Part shown: positions 35,084-43,702 of the stretch, piece after piece
Numbering within the stretch: the stretch's first letter is position 1
Layout: the number at the start of each line of letters is the position of its first letter
Assembly: GCF_000379085.1 (NCBI RefSeq)
Contig: NZ_KB905378.1
Location: 467,075 to 531,074, forward strand
Reading direction: 5' to 3'
DNA length: 64,000 nt
Origin: Halomicrobium katesii DSM 19301
Lineage (GTDB): Archaea; Halobacteriota; Halobacteria; Halobacteriales; Haloarculaceae
The notes under the pieces: generated by a model
Seen by the model: the letters and a program-made list of their open reading frames with translations, nothing else
What the model was told of the DNA's origin: nothing
The model's database searches: none
Translations under genes and position numbers: made by a program

Positions 35084-35632
35084 ATGAGTCAGCAACAGTC
35101 GACCCGGAAGCAGGCCGGTACCGTCGAAGCCAGCGAAGCACTCCGACTCGAACAGGAGAAAGTCGAGCAGATCGTCGACGCGCTCAACGCCGACCTCGCG
35201 AACGTCTACGTGCTGTACCACCAGCTCCGAAAGCACCACTGGAACGTCGAGGGTGCCGAGTTCCGCGACCTGCATCTGTTCCTCGGCGAGGCCGCAGAAG
35301 AGGCCGAAGCGGCCGCCGACGAACTCGCAGAGCGCGTCCAGGCGCTGGGCGGTGTCCCGCACGCCAGCGCCGCGACGCTGGAATCCGAGGCGACCGTCGA
35401 GCCCGAGGACGAGGACGTGTACGACATCCGCACCTCGCTGGCCAACGACGTAGACGTGTACGGCGAGATCATCGAGTCCGCCCGGAGCCACATCGAGCTC
35501 ACCGAGGGACTCGGCGACCACGCCAGCGCACAGATGCTCCGCGAGCAGCTGGTCGAGCTGGAGGACGCGGTCCACCACATCGAACACTACCTCGAAGACG
35601 ACACGCTCGTCACCGAGAGCGCGATGCAGTAA
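35084..35632 (+). CDS. dpsA: DpsA, ferritin-like DNA-protection protein
   Basis: 182 residues, the length known for haloarchaeal DpsA. Four-helix ferritin fold with the ferroxidase ligands in KHHWNVEGAEFRDLHLFLGE and EAEAAADELAERVQALGG. It stores iron and protects against peroxide as a dodecamer. The promoter is very AT-rich (AAAAATATAAAAATTTTG). A TTTAGGC half-site at 35017-35023 just upstream of it resembles the sites before the DtxR-family operon, suggesting shared iron control. Confidence 0.93.
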   Translation: MSQQQSTRKQAGTVEASEALRLEQEKVEQIVDALNADLANVYVLYHQLRKHHWNVEGAEFRDLHLFLGEAAEEAEAAADELAERVQALGGVPHASAATLESEATVEPEDEDVYDIRTSLANDVDVYGEIIESARSHIELTEGLGDHASAQMLREQLVELEDAVHHIEHYLEDDTLVTESAMQ

Positions 35633-35658
35633 GCGTTCGGCGACCGACACCACACTCT

Positions 35659-35674
35659 TTTAGGCGCGGCTAAA
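35659..35674. promoter_or_regulatory. Imperfect palindrome, candidate iron-regulator site 1
   Basis: TTTAGGCGCGGCTAAA, arms TTTAG and CTAAA around GCGCGG, in the gap between dpsA and the next operon. It is related to the stronger palindrome at 35735. Confidence 0.45.
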
Positions 35675-35734
35675 CAAACGTCGAACAGCGACGCCACTCT
35701 CGCCTGCCGGCGGCGGCGATCACCCGAAGCTTTA

Positions 35735-35754
35735 ATTTTAGGTGTACCTAAAAT
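35735..35754. promoter_or_regulatory. Palindromic operator, candidate iron-regulator site 2
   Basis: ATTTTAGGTGTACCTAAAAT: 9-base arms around GT, ending six bases before ATG 35761 and overlapping the TATA-like CTTTAATTTTA. The TTAGG/CCTAA arms resemble sites of DtxR/SirR-type metal regulators. Autoregulation of the operon is likely. Confidence 0.65.
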
Positions 35755-35760
35755 ACGGGT

Positions 35761-35922
35761 ATGGCAACGACGACTGCGCCCGACGACCGCGCGGGCGAGC
35801 CGGCGACAGACCGCCCGTCGATCGACGTGTGCGAGACCTGTCCCGGGTCGCGCACCTTCATCGAGTCGGACAACACGGAGGGGTGGATCGCGACGGACCT
35901 CGTCGTCGACGTGCGCCGCTGA
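35761..35922 (+). CDS. Small CxxC protein upstream of the DtxR-family gene
   Basis: 53 residues, MATTTAPDDRAGEPATDR then VCETCPGSRTFIESDNTEG and WIATDLVVDVRR. One CxxC pair. ATG 35761 is directly behind the operator, and the stop is five bases before the regulator start, so they form an operon. The role may be as iron- or redox-linked partner of the regulator; no proof. It is too short for most gene finders. Confidence 0.7.
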   Translation: MATTTAPDDRAGEPATDRPSIDVCETCPGSRTFIESDNTEGWIATDLVVDVRR

Positions 35923-35927
35923 GCGCG

Positions 35928-36305
35928 ATGGAGCGCGTCGCTCAGTACCTGGTCGTCGTCTACGATCGAGAACTGACCGACGGATCGCCGGTCGAGCCGG
36001 GCACCGTGGCACGGGCGATGGGGCGCTCTCCGTCGGCGACCACGGAGATGCTCCAGCGCCTCGCAGACGACGGACTCGTGGACTACGAACCGTACGAGGG
36101 CGTCACGCTGACCGATCGCGGGCGCGAGCGAGCGACCGAGCTGTACGACACCTACCGGACGCTGTCGGCGTTCTTCGAGGAGGTGCTCGAACTGGAGTCG
36201 CCGGAGCGAGAGGCCCGCGCGGTCGTCGACACGGTCAGTCCCATCGTCGCCGACCGGCTCGACGCCCTCCTGCTGGAGGGCGAGGAGAGCGTTCCGTTTC
36301 AGTGA
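35928..36305 (+). CDS. DtxR/SirR-family metal-dependent repressor
   Basis: 125 residues. Winged helix about 1-65 (MERVAQYLVVVYDRE, PGTVARAMGRSPSATTEMLQRL) and a dimerisation/metal region (AFFEEVLELESPEREARAVV, VSPIVADRLDALL). It is at the short end for the family and lacks an SH3-like C-terminal domain. In haloarchaea such proteins control iron uptake and storage genes. The palindrome at 35735 is its probable own site, with dpsA as neighbouring target. Confidence 0.8.
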   Translation: MERVAQYLVVVYDRELTDGSPVEPGTVARAMGRSPSATTEMLQRLADDGLVDYEPYEGVTLTDRGRERATELYDTYRTLSAFFEEVLELESPEREARAVVDTVSPIVADRLDALLLEGEESVPFQ

Positions 36306-36378
36306 CACGACGGCGGGTGCCGCCGGCAGGTATCGTGTCCGAACTCACGCTGACCGAGCGGCGGTCCCGCTCTGGCGG

Positions 36379-36543
36379 TCAGTCCTCGTCGGTGAACTCG
36401 ACTGCCGCTTCCAGTTCGATCTCGATGCCGTCGCCTTCGAGGGTCGCCTCGTACTCGGTCGCGTCCTCGATCTCGGCTTCGAGTTCGGCCGTGTCCAGTT
36501 CCACTTCGACTTCCACGTCGACGGCGACATCTTCGGAATCCAT
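36379..36543 (-). CDS. 54-residue highly acidic protein
   Basis: ATG 36541-36543, TGA 36379-36381. The product alternates hydrophobic and acidic residues (VAVDVEVEVELDTAELEAEI) and ends VEFTDED. It probably forms beta strands. The frame is intact with strong acidic bias; no homology recognised. Divergent from the Rieske gene, with about 90 bases between them. Confidence 0.6.
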   Translation of the reverse strand: MDSEDVAVDVEVEVELDTAELEAEIEDATEYEATLEGDGIEIELEAAVEFTDED

Positions 36544-36631
36544 ACGTGATCGTCCGACCCGACGACACTACACCGTTACGGCGCTCCTGCCGATCGGCAA
36601 TTTTTTAGGCCCACCGAATCGAGTGTGGGCG

Positions 36632-37147
36632 ATGAGCGACCGGTTCCGCGTGACGGTCGAGCACGACGACGAGACCGAGACGGCGCTGTTCTCGGACGGC
36701 GAGTGTGCTCTCTCGGCCGGCGACGCCACCGTCCGATTCGACCTCGGTGAGAGCGCGTCCGACGACGGCCCGGTGGCCGGAGACGACCCCAAGCGGATCG
36801 TCGACCTCGGCGCGGTCCCGACGGACTCCACCGTTCGGTTCGAGGCCCGCGGCCCGTCCCACGGCGTCGACTGCATCTTGCGGCGGATCGACGACGCGGT
36901 CGTCGCCTGGCGCAACTCCTGTCCCCACCGACCGGCGGTCCCGCTCGACCCGGGGACCGGCGCGATCGTCCGCGGTGACGACCTCGTCTGTCACAAACAC
37001 GGCGCACAGTTCTCCGGCGGCGAAGGGACGTGTACGCACGGTCCCTGTGCCGGCGACGCGCTCGACGCGGTCGCCGTCGCGGTCGGCGACGACGCGGTCT
37101 ACCTGACCGACGATCGGTTCGAGTCGGCTCGCCTGCTCGGTCAGTAG
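36632..37147 (+). CDS. Rieske-type [2Fe-2S] protein
   Basis: 171 residues. The cluster ligands are CPHR (Cys-x-His) and CHKHGAQF (Cys-x-x-His), about 30 residues apart as in Rieske ferredoxins. The N-terminal half (to about 70) is a separate beta domain. No membrane helix, so it is probably a soluble electron carrier or oxygenase component. It overlaps the convergent oxidoreductase by seven bases. ATG 36632 follows an AT-rich AATTTTTTAGG. Confidence 0.87.
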   Translation: MSDRFRVTVEHDDETETALFSDGECALSAGDATVRFDLGESASDDGPVAGDDPKRIVDLGAVPTDSTVRFEARGPSHGVDCILRRIDDAVVAWRNSCPHRPAVPLDPGTGAIVRGDDLVCHKHGAQFSGGEGTCTHGPCAGDALDAVAVAVGDDAVYLTDDRFESARLLGQ

Positions 37148-38583
37148 CGCTCTTGGACCGACGAGCCGAGCACCTTCGCGGCCGTCAAGACGGGGTCCCA
37201 GACGGGCGAGAACGGCGGCGCGTAGGCCAGGTCGGACCGCTCTAGCTCTCCCACGGTCGCGTCCTGTTCCAGCGCCATCGCGACGATGTCGATCCGGATC
37301 GCCGCGCGATCGGTGCCGACGATAGTCCCGCCCAGCAGACGGCCGCTGTCCCGGTCGGCGACCAGCGTCACCGTCGTCTCGGCCCCGCCGGGGTAGTAGC
37401 CCGACCGCGAGCCGGCGGTGATCGTCTCGCTGACCGGATCGAAGCCGGCGTCGCTGGCCGCCTCGTGATCGACGAGGCCGGTCCGGCCACACTCCTGCTC
37501 GAAGGCCTTGACGACGGCGGTCCCCGCGATGTCGCCCACGGGCGTCGGGTCGCCAGCGACGGTCGCGCCGATCGCTCGCCCCGCCCGGTTCGCGGTCAGG
37601 CCGAGCGGCACCCAGTCGCGCTCGCCGGTGACCGCGTGGCGCATCGTCGCACAGTCGCCCGCCGCGTAGACGCCGTCGACGTTCGTCCGCCCGTAGCCGT
37701 CGACCGCGACGGCGTCGGCGACGCCGGTCTCGATCGGCGTGTCGGCGAGGAGGTCCGTGTTGGGACGGATCCCGATGCCCACGAGCGCCAGATCGACCGC
37801 CAGCGACGCGCCGCCGGCACAGACGAGGCGCTCGACTCGGCCATCGTCGCCGTCGAGGCGCTGGACCTCCTCGCCGAGGTGGAGCGTGACGCCCTCGGCG
37901 GCGAGCTCCGCCTCGACGACCTCGGCGACCGCTTCGCCGAAGGGCGGGAGGACGTGCTCGCCACGCTGGAAGAGGTGGACGTCCAGCCCGTGGGCGCTGA
38001 ACGCCTCCGCCATCTCGACGCCGACGTAGCCGCCGCCGACGATCGCCACGGTCTCTGGCGGCTCGAACGCGGCGTGGCGCTCGACCAGCTCGCGGTCGAC
38101 GAACCCCTCGCCGCCCACGTCTGCGACGGCGTCGACCGCCGGATCGAGCAGGTGAGCGCGGACGGCCGCGGCCGAGTCCAGCCCGTGCATCGTGTGAACC
38201 CCCGCGAGGTCACTCCCCTCGATCGGCGTCGTCACGGCGCGTGCGCCGGTCCCGATCAGGAGGTCGCCGTAGGGCTGTTCGAGACGCTCGCCCGCGCTCG
38301 TCTCGACAGTGAGGACGCGTGCGTCGCTGTCGATCGCCACGACCTCGTGCCCCCGGCGAAGGTCGATCCCCCGCTCCCGGATCTCCGCTGGCGACAGCGA
38401 CAGCAGATCGTCCAGCCGGTCGACCTCTCCCTTCACGAAGTATGGCATCCCGCAGTGCGAATAGGACACCCACGACCCCTTTTCGAAGACGATCACGTCC
38501 CGCTCTGGCTGCTCGCGCTTGCACTTGCTGGCGGCGCTCAGGCCGGCCGCGTCGCCACCGATCGCGACAAACGGATCTGTCAT
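37141..38583 (-). CDS. CoA-disulfide-reductase/NADH-oxidase family flavoprotein
   Basis: 480 residues. FAD loop VAIGGDAAGLSAASK, active-site cysteine C44 in SYSHCGMPYF, NAD loop VAIVGGGYVGVEMAEAF and second FAD motif VYAAGDCA. The single Cys in SxxxCGxPY marks the CoA-disulfide reductase/NADH oxidase branch of the pyridine-nucleotide disulfide reductases. Likely role: redox balance or disulfide reduction. The start at 38583 drops eight non-conserved residues. A Rieske gene lies convergently next to it. Confidence 0.9.
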   Translation of the reverse strand: MTDPFVAIGGDAAGLSAASKCKREQPERDVIVFEKGSWVSYSHCGMPYFVKGEVDRLDDLLSLSPAEIRERGIDLRRGHEVVAIDSDARVLTVETSAGERLEQPYGDLLIGTGARAVTTPIEGSDLAGVHTMHGLDSAAAVRAHLLDPAVDAVADVGGEGFVDRELVERHAAFEPPETVAIVGGGYVGVEMAEAFSAHGLDVHLFQRGEHVLPPFGEAVAEVVEAELAAEGVTLHLGEEVQRLDGDDGRVERLVCAGGASLAVDLALVGIGIRPNTDLLADTPIETGVADAVAVDGYGRTNVDGVYAAGDCATMRHAVTGERDWVPLGLTANRAGRAIGATVAGDPTPVGDIAGTAVVKAFEQECGRTGLVDHEAASDAGFDPVSETITAGSRSGYYPGGAETTVTLVADRDSGRLLGGTIVGTDRAAIRIDIVAMALEQDATVGELERSDLAYAPPFSPVWDPVLTAAKVLGSSVQERY

Positions 38584-38644
38584 GGTCCGGGGTTCGACCG
38601 CCACCATCTTAGTAACGGGGTGCGGTCGAGGAACGACCGGTGGC

Positions 38645-38956
38645 TCACCGATCGGACCGGGGCGGCGTGTAGACGTTGACCGTCCGCAGCGGCTCGTCGC
38701 CGTCGTTCTCGATCGCGTGGGCCTCGCCGGCCTCGATCAGGAGCAGGTCGCCGGCCTCGATTCGATTGTCCGCGCCGTCGACGGTCGCGACGCCCGTGCC
38801 CGCGACGACGTAGCACCACTGGTCGCTGTCGGCGTGGACGTTCTCCGGGCCACCGACGGTCCGGCCCGGCTCGACGGTCATCTCGGCGGCCTGGGCCTCA
38901 TCGGTCTCCATCGCTACCGAAAAGTACTGCTCGAAGTCGAGGTGGGTCTGTCGCAC
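38645..38956 (-). CDS. Cupin-domain protein
   Basis: 103 residues, a single cupin barrel: EMTVEPGRTVGG, WCYVVAGTGVATVDGAD, IEAGDLLLIEAGEAHAI. The usual metal histidines are partly replaced (HADSDQWCYV; one His in EAHAIEN), so metal binding is uncertain. Function unknown. It is 61 bases upstream of the flavoprotein start and in the same direction, so they may be co-transcribed. Confidence 0.82.
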   Translation of the reverse strand: MRQTHLDFEQYFSVAMETDEAQAAEMTVEPGRTVGGPENVHADSDQWCYVVAGTGVATVDGADNRIEAGDLLLIEAGEAHAIENDGDEPLRTVNVYTPPRSDR

Positions 38957-39002
38957 GCACGCTCGTTGTCCCGGACGCCACGAATCGGTTTCGTCCCGTC
39001 GG

Positions 39003-40304
39003 TCACGCCTCGACTGCGAGTCGATCCGCGACGAACGCCGTCGCGGTCGGCACGACGCGGGCGTACCGGACGGCGTAGTCGAGTCTCGGTTGCAGTCGCT
39101 CGGGTGTCACTCTCGACCGAGAGGCATCGAGCCGTCGCCGCAGGCCAGAGACCACCTGGATGGCGGGCGTCGCCAGCGGGACGGCCAGCGGTTGGGGCGT
39201 CGCGGCGACGGCATCCTCGACTGCCGCCACGGCCGACGCGTGGGCGGACTGGATCGTCTCCTCGGTCAGTTCGGTCCGGTAGTCACCGCTCTCGATTTCG
39301 GCGACGATCCGATCCAGCGTCTCTGCCGCGACCAGCCCGCGGCCCAACTCGATCACGGTCGTCGCGTGGTCGTGGCGGTCTCGGGCCCGGGCCGCCCGCT
39401 CCGTACGCCAGTGGACACCGTCGGACGCCTGCCGAAACAGATGCCGAGTCGGCGGCTCTGTGGCGGCGTCGGCGTCCAGCACCGACGCCTCGGCGTCGAC
39501 GTACTCTTCGACCCGATCGCGAGTCATCTGTAACGAGTGGCCGAGGTGATGACTGGTCGCCACCAGATGCGACCGCCAGGGGGTGTCGTCGGTGGCGTCG
39601 ACGAAGGCGTCTCGCAGCCGACGCGCGTCGGCGGTCTCGATTCCGGCAGTCTCGACGGCCTCCCAGCGGTCTCCGACATCGAAGACGGCGGCGGCAGGCT
39701 CTTCGGGGAACGGCGACCGCGGGTCGAGCCGCCCGCGTGCCGTGTCGAGCAGCGACTCGATGGTCGCGAACCCGACCGTCGCAGCGACGGGCTCCGGGGC
39801 TCGATACTCCAGATCTGCCCCGACGGCCGCACGCTCGGCCCGAACCTCGTCGTACCGATCGCGATACGCCCCGCGGTCGGCGTCGCCACTCGCCGCTTCG
39901 TACGCTTGCCGGACGTTGACGGCGTCCCCACGCCGGTCGCGCCACGTCGCCAGGCGCTCTACGGGCGCTCCCTCGGCCGACGAATCCAGCGCGTCTGCGA
40001 CCCGCGCCCGCTGCTCGCGTAGCTTCTCGGTCACCGCGCCGTTGGGCACGGACAGCTCCGGCGGCACGCGCTCCAGCGTCTCACGCGCCGCTGTCCGGTG
40101 GTCCTCGATCGCACTGCTCGGAACAGACAGCGGATTCGTGGCCGGGACCGACGGCGCTTCGCGTTCTCGAATCGCCCGCGCGATCGCGTCGTCGTCGAGC
40201 TCCGGTTCGTCGTCCCCGTTCGACGGGAGCGCCGAGCAGCCCGCCAGCGCGGTCGCTCCGGCCCCGATCGCCGTCAGGAACCGACGGCGACCGAGCCGGT
40301 TCAT
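39003..40304 (-). CDS. Tat-lipoprotein, helical, unknown function
   Basis: 433 residues. MNRLGRRRFLTAIGAGATAL ends in lipobox LAGC, so it is Tat-exported and lipid-anchored. The mature protein is rich in Glu/Arg helices with no known domain. ATG 40302-40304 overlaps the stop of the preceding lipoprotein gene (ATGA), hence an operon. Role unknown; binding or scaffold roles on the outer membrane face are typical. Confidence 0.7.
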   Translation of the reverse strand: MNRLGRRRFLTAIGAGATALAGCSALPSNGDDEPELDDDAIARAIREREAPSVPATNPLSVPSSAIEDHRTAARETLERVPPELSVPNGAVTEKLREQRARVADALDSSAEGAPVERLATWRDRRGDAVNVRQAYEAASGDADRGAYRDRYDEVRAERAAVGADLEYRAPEPVAATVGFATIESLLDTARGRLDPRSPFPEEPAAAVFDVGDRWEAVETAGIETADARRLRDAFVDATDDTPWRSHLVATSHHLGHSLQMTRDRVEEYVDAEASVLDADAATEPPTRHLFRQASDGVHWRTERAARARDRHDHATTVIELGRGLVAAETLDRIVAEIESGDYRTELTEETIQSAHASAVAAVEDAVAATPQPLAVPLATPAIQVVSGLRRRLDASRSRVTPERLQPRLDYAVRYARVVPTATAFVADRLAVEA

Positions 40305-40918
40305 GGCGATCCCCCCGTGGGATCGAACGGCTCCGGGCGCGGTGGCCGACCGCAACTGCTGCTCATGCCCGCGCCGTGACCGGAGAACCGTTCGCCGGCA
40401 AACGGGAGCCTGATCGCGAACCCCGTCGTCTCGTAGGCCGTGGCCCGACACTTCACGTCGGCGGGTCGCAGCGTCCGGCAGAACTGCGCCGATGGCCCTG
40501 TCCCGTCGACTTCGACCCACTGGAGACGGACTTCGGAGCACGCTCGAACCGCCGTCGTGAAGAGGTACACCGACTCCTCGCCGTCGAGCGCCGTCGCCGC
40601 GGCGAACGACGCCAGCCGCTCGGCCTCGCTCGTCTCCGCGAACCGCACGTCGTCGCGGTCGTCGCCGCTGGTGAAATAGGTGTGCCTGTACACCGGCGGC
40701 CGCTCGTCGCTCTCTCTCGGCGTCGAGAGCGTCTCGCCTTCGGTGAACAGCGCTCTCTCGTCCGCGTGACGGACCGACGCCACCTCGTAGTCGGTCACTC
40801 GTCGCCGTTGCTCGCGCTCGTCGTCGCTCGGCTCCGCATTCCACTGGCAGCCAGCGAGGGCCGCCGCTGTTCCGCCTGCGATCGCCGCGAGACACTCGCG
40901 GCGGGAGGGCTCGACCAT
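40301..40918 (-). CDS. Tat-lipoprotein, unknown function
   Basis: 205 residues from ATG 40918. MVEPSRRECLAAIAGGTAAA ends in lipobox LAGC. The mature domain has paired Cys (RACSEV, FCRTL, KCRAT) and ends GAGMSSSCGRPPRPEP. No family recognised. First gene of a two-gene operon with the lipoprotein at 39003. The TAT motif is RRECLAA. Start chosen because the six upstream codons break the signal. Confidence 0.7.
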   Translation of the reverse strand: MVEPSRRECLAAIAGGTAAALAGCQWNAEPSDDEREQRRRVTDYEVASVRHADERALFTEGETLSTPRESDERPPVYRHTYFTSGDDRDDVRFAETSEAERLASFAAATALDGEESVYLFTTAVRACSEVRLQWVEVDGTGPSAQFCRTLRPADVKCRATAYETTGFAIRLPFAGERFSGHGAGMSSSCGRPPRPEPFDPTGGSP

Positions 40919-40966
40919 GTTCTCTTCTCCGACCACACCTCACAAACGTCTTGGGGATACCCACTC

Positions 40967-41235
40967 GGCGGTGTTCAGTTTAGCAACTGTGTTTGCAGAG
41001 CCGCAGACACCGAAAGCCCTCAGTACGCTCGGCGGTTCTGTAGCGGATATTCTCCTTCCAGTCGAATAGTGCCGCTGCAGAACCGCCGACCGCGCCTCGC
41101 CCTTTCATACGGACGGTTGTAGGCGTTTACCCAGTCGACCGCACGACGGCGTGCGGTCGATCTGGTAAAGACCTACAACTTTCCGTATCAGTGCCTCCAC
41201 AATGCCACTCTCGATCTCTTCTCTGAACACTACTG
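40967..41235 (+). mobile_element. Family 3 element invaded by a family 1a MITE
   Basis: Left end GGCGGTGTTCAG, right end CTGAACACTACTG. Flanks CCCACTC at 40960-40966 and 41236-41242 form a 7-bp duplication. Core: CACCGAAAGCCCTC, a hairpin with arms GGCGGTTCTG/CAGAACCGCC around GCGGATATTCTC...GTCGAATAGTG, and GCCTCGCCCTTTCA. The arms differ from the copy at 2736 but both pair. Element length without the MITE is about 186 bp. Confidence 0.7.
41108..41187 (+). mobile_element. Family 1a MITE
   Basis: 80 bp, TCA at 41105-41107 and 41188-41190, nested within the right half of the family 3 element. Confidence 0.9.
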
Positions 41236-41275
41236 CCCACTCTGGACTGCGCTGGTCGTCGTCTCACCGGCGGTA

Positions 41276-41626
41276 TCAGGACAGCCTCACCGTCTCGCCC
41301 AGCGTCGGCGCACTGGCGTCGTGGCCGTCGGCCCGCAGCTCCCGGGCGAACGACTCGCAGCGGTCCCCGTGGTTGATCAGCAGCCGGCTGTCTCGGTACG
41401 CGTCGAGAAACGACAGGACCCCCTCGCGGTCGGCGTGAGCAGAGAAGTCGTACGCCTCGACCTGTGCGCTGACGGGCATCACGCGACCGTCGATCTCGGC
41501 ACTGCCAGTTTCGAGGAGGTCCCTGCCCGGTGTCCCCTCGACCTGGTAGCCGGTCATGGCGATCGTGTTGACCGGCCGGTCGGCGATCGCCGGGACGTAG
41601 GTCATCGCCGGCCCGCCCGAGAGCAT
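41276..41626 (-). pseudogene. Beta-CASP nuclease, C-terminal fragment
   Basis: Minus strand, reads MLSGGPAMTYVPAIADRPV, GYQVEGTPGRDLLETG, EAYDFSAHADREGVLSFLDA and LLINHGD. This is the C-terminal part of a metallo-beta-lactamase/beta-CASP RNase. The N-terminal part lies at 46982-47871, ending at the equivalent point. The fragment lacks the start and the zinc site. It is separated by the 5.35-kb island. A one-base loss also affects the joined frame. Confidence 0.85.
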
Positions 41627-41840
41627 CGTTCGAGGAGCTACAACTAGTACGACAAAACCGACTCGTGAGATTCTGAGAGTCGAGATTAACTCTACGCACT
41701 CGCGCATTTAACTAGGGAGTGATCTCCTCGTTCGAGGGCTAGTATGGGTCTGCTGGGTTCGCTGATTTACGATCGGCTCGACCCGACGCACTATACGATG
41801 TGCCCGAGACGTTTTATCCTGAGAAGGTCTATACGTCCAT

Positions 41841-42812
41841 ATGCCCTTCAGCGTCACGTGGCACACTCTTCTCGACGAACTCGACGAACTGGGAGAGGGG
41901 GCAGAACTCATTATGCCGCTGTCTCACGATCGGTTCCACATCACTGACGTCCAAGAGTACCGGGTCGTCGTCCAGTACAGCGACTCCGACGAGACGCGAC
42001 CACTTCAGCGCGACCAGTTCGAGACGCTGTACCAGCGGATTCAGGACACGACTGGCGGGTTCGACTTGAGTCGGTTGCCACCCGACGCCGATCCCTATCC
42101 AGCAGTGCTGAGCCTGCACCCGCGCTTCGAGATCGACGAGGATGCAGGCGTGATTACGGAAACGGACGGCACGACGGCGACTCAACTCGTCGACGGCGAG
42201 CAGGAGACCGAGAGCAGCGAGCGAACCGAGCCCGACGGCATCGACGTCTACTCGGACGCACTCTTGCTCGTCGATGCGCTCGAACGCCACGACGCCACCG
42301 ACCTCAGTCAGTTAGACACGCCCGCGCTGGTGAACCTCTACACGCTCCTCTCGGACGTCCAACGCAACGCCAACGAATTTCGACGGGACGTCGCCGACGT
42401 CCTGCTCGATCGACTCCACCACGACCAGCCCGTTCACGGCCAGTACGGGTCGGTTCAGCGAACCGCCCGTCGCAATCGCTCGCTCAAAGACGACGACGAG
42501 GTCGTCGCGGTACTGGAAGACGCTGGCATCGACTCCGAACGCGTCATGAGCGTCGACCGCGAGAAAGTCGACGAGGCACTCGACGTGACTGGCCTGCCCG
42601 AGTCAGCCGTATACGACGTCGACGAGAGCGAGTACGTGCGCAAAGCCGAGGTTGACGAGGAGGTGAAGGAGTCGCGTCTTCAGGGGCTGAAAGATCGTCT
42701 AGCAGCGAGCGACGAGGCCGAGACTGACGAACTCAGACAGGAGATTGAGGAACTGGAAGACCGGATCGACGACCTCACGAGCTTCCGCACGGGGAGGGAG
42801 ATGCAGGGATGA
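41841..42812 (+). CDS. Island protein of unknown function with C-terminal coiled coil
   Basis: 323 residues, MPFSVTWHTLLDELDELGEG. N-terminal 90 residues look like a small beta domain (VQEYRVVVQYSD). The middle is acidic. The C-terminus about 280-320 is a charged heptad-type helix (RQEIEELEDRIDDL). No known domain. The ATG of the next gene overlaps its stop (ATGA at 42809-42812), so it forms an operon with the pRiA4b protein. ATG 41841 follows a TTTTATCC promoter-like element. Confidence 0.65.
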   Translation: MPFSVTWHTLLDELDELGEGAELIMPLSHDRFHITDVQEYRVVVQYSDSDETRPLQRDQFETLYQRIQDTTGGFDLSRLPPDADPYPAVLSLHPRFEIDEDAGVITETDGTTATQLVDGEQETESSERTEPDGIDVYSDALLLVDALERHDATDLSQLDTPALVNLYTLLSDVQRNANEFRRDVADVLLDRLHHDQPVHGQYGSVQRTARRNRSLKDDDEVVAVLEDAGIDSERVMSVDREKVDEALDVTGLPESAVYDVDESEYVRKAEVDEEVKESRLQGLKDRLAASDEAETDELRQEIEELEDRIDDLTSFRTGREMQG

Positions 42813-43690
42813 CGGCCTACCGGTTTCGCGTCAAGTTCGACACAGACCCGACCTCGTTGTGGCGCGACATCGTCGTCGGTTCCGACCGCACGCTCGACGA
42901 GTTTCAGGCGACCATCAACGCTGCAATGGGACTCGATCAGGACCACCTCTGGTTCTTCGGCGTCGACGAGGACTACTGGGACAGCGACGTAAAGTACCAG
43001 CGCCCGGAAGAACACGAGGGTCTCCCGAGCAGCCAGCCGATGCGGTTCGGCGAGGAGACGTACAACGCGGGCGAGACCACGGTTGGCGCGATGGTCGAAC
43101 AGCTGGGGCTCGATCAGTACGACCGCATCTGCTACCTGTTCGACTACGGCGACGAGTGGCGCTTCTACGCGATTCTCAAGGAAGTCCTCGACGATGAACC
43201 CGACGACAAAGACCCCGACGTCGTCAAGGAAAAAGGTGAACAAGTCGACCAGTACGCACCCACAGGGGCCGAGGAGGAGCCTCCTCTTCCAGATCGCCTC
43301 CGAGAACTCGACCTTCCCGATACTGCGATACCGATTGCCGACCTGCGCGCACTCGAACATCGTGACGACATCGAGCACGTCATCGTTCTCCTGAGCATCG
43401 AAACTGGATTCGGCGCGGTCTCCGAGCGGTTCGTGATCCAGTTCGACGACGTCGGATACCTGCTCGAAAATTTCCCTCACGGCTGGGAAGTCATCGAGGA
43501 GGTCGACGACGGGGACAAGACCGAGGAGGAACTCTTGACGGCCCTCGCGGACGCCGCTCGAGAGTGGCACACCGAGATTGCCGACATGGCCTCGGCCACG
43601 TCGGGCCAATACTTCGACGAACAGACGGTCGAGGCGATGAACATCGAACTGAACCAGGAACTCGAACGGAAAGGATACGGCCACCTGTGA
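42809..43690 (+). CDS. Plasmid pRiA4b ORF-3 family protein
   Basis: 293 residues. The N-terminal 150 residues carry the family pattern: YRFRVKFDTDPTSLWRDIVV, TLDEFQATINAAMGLDQDHLW, ICYLFDYGDEWRFYAILKEV. The family is common on plasmids and in repair or helicase neighbourhoods; its biochemical role is unsettled. A separate C-terminal domain follows (about 170-293). It is coupled to the preceding unknown gene by a four-base overlap, and convergent with the SWIM-protein gene, 12 bases apart. Confidence 0.82.
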   Translation: MTAYRFRVKFDTDPTSLWRDIVVGSDRTLDEFQATINAAMGLDQDHLWFFGVDEDYWDSDVKYQRPEEHEGLPSSQPMRFGEETYNAGETTVGAMVEQLGLDQYDRICYLFDYGDEWRFYAILKEVLDDEPDDKDPDVVKEKGEQVDQYAPTGAEEEPPLPDRLRELDLPDTAIPIADLRALEHRDDIEHVIVLLSIETGFGAVSERFVIQFDDVGYLLENFPHGWEVIEEVDDGDKTEEELLTALADAAREWHTEIADMASATSGQYFDEQTVEAMNIELNQELERKGYGHL

Positions 43691-43702
43691 GTGAATCCCC
43701 GA

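Noticed and set aside
39003-40964. Extended 653-residue version of the lipoprotein gene at 39003
   Set aside because: It would run through the frame of the upstream lipoprotein gene; the Tat/lipobox start at 40304 is clear.
41108-41187. Family 1 hairpins as ordinary transcription terminators
   Set aside because: Flanking TCA duplications, nested insertion and reconstruction of a reading frame show that they are mobile elements.
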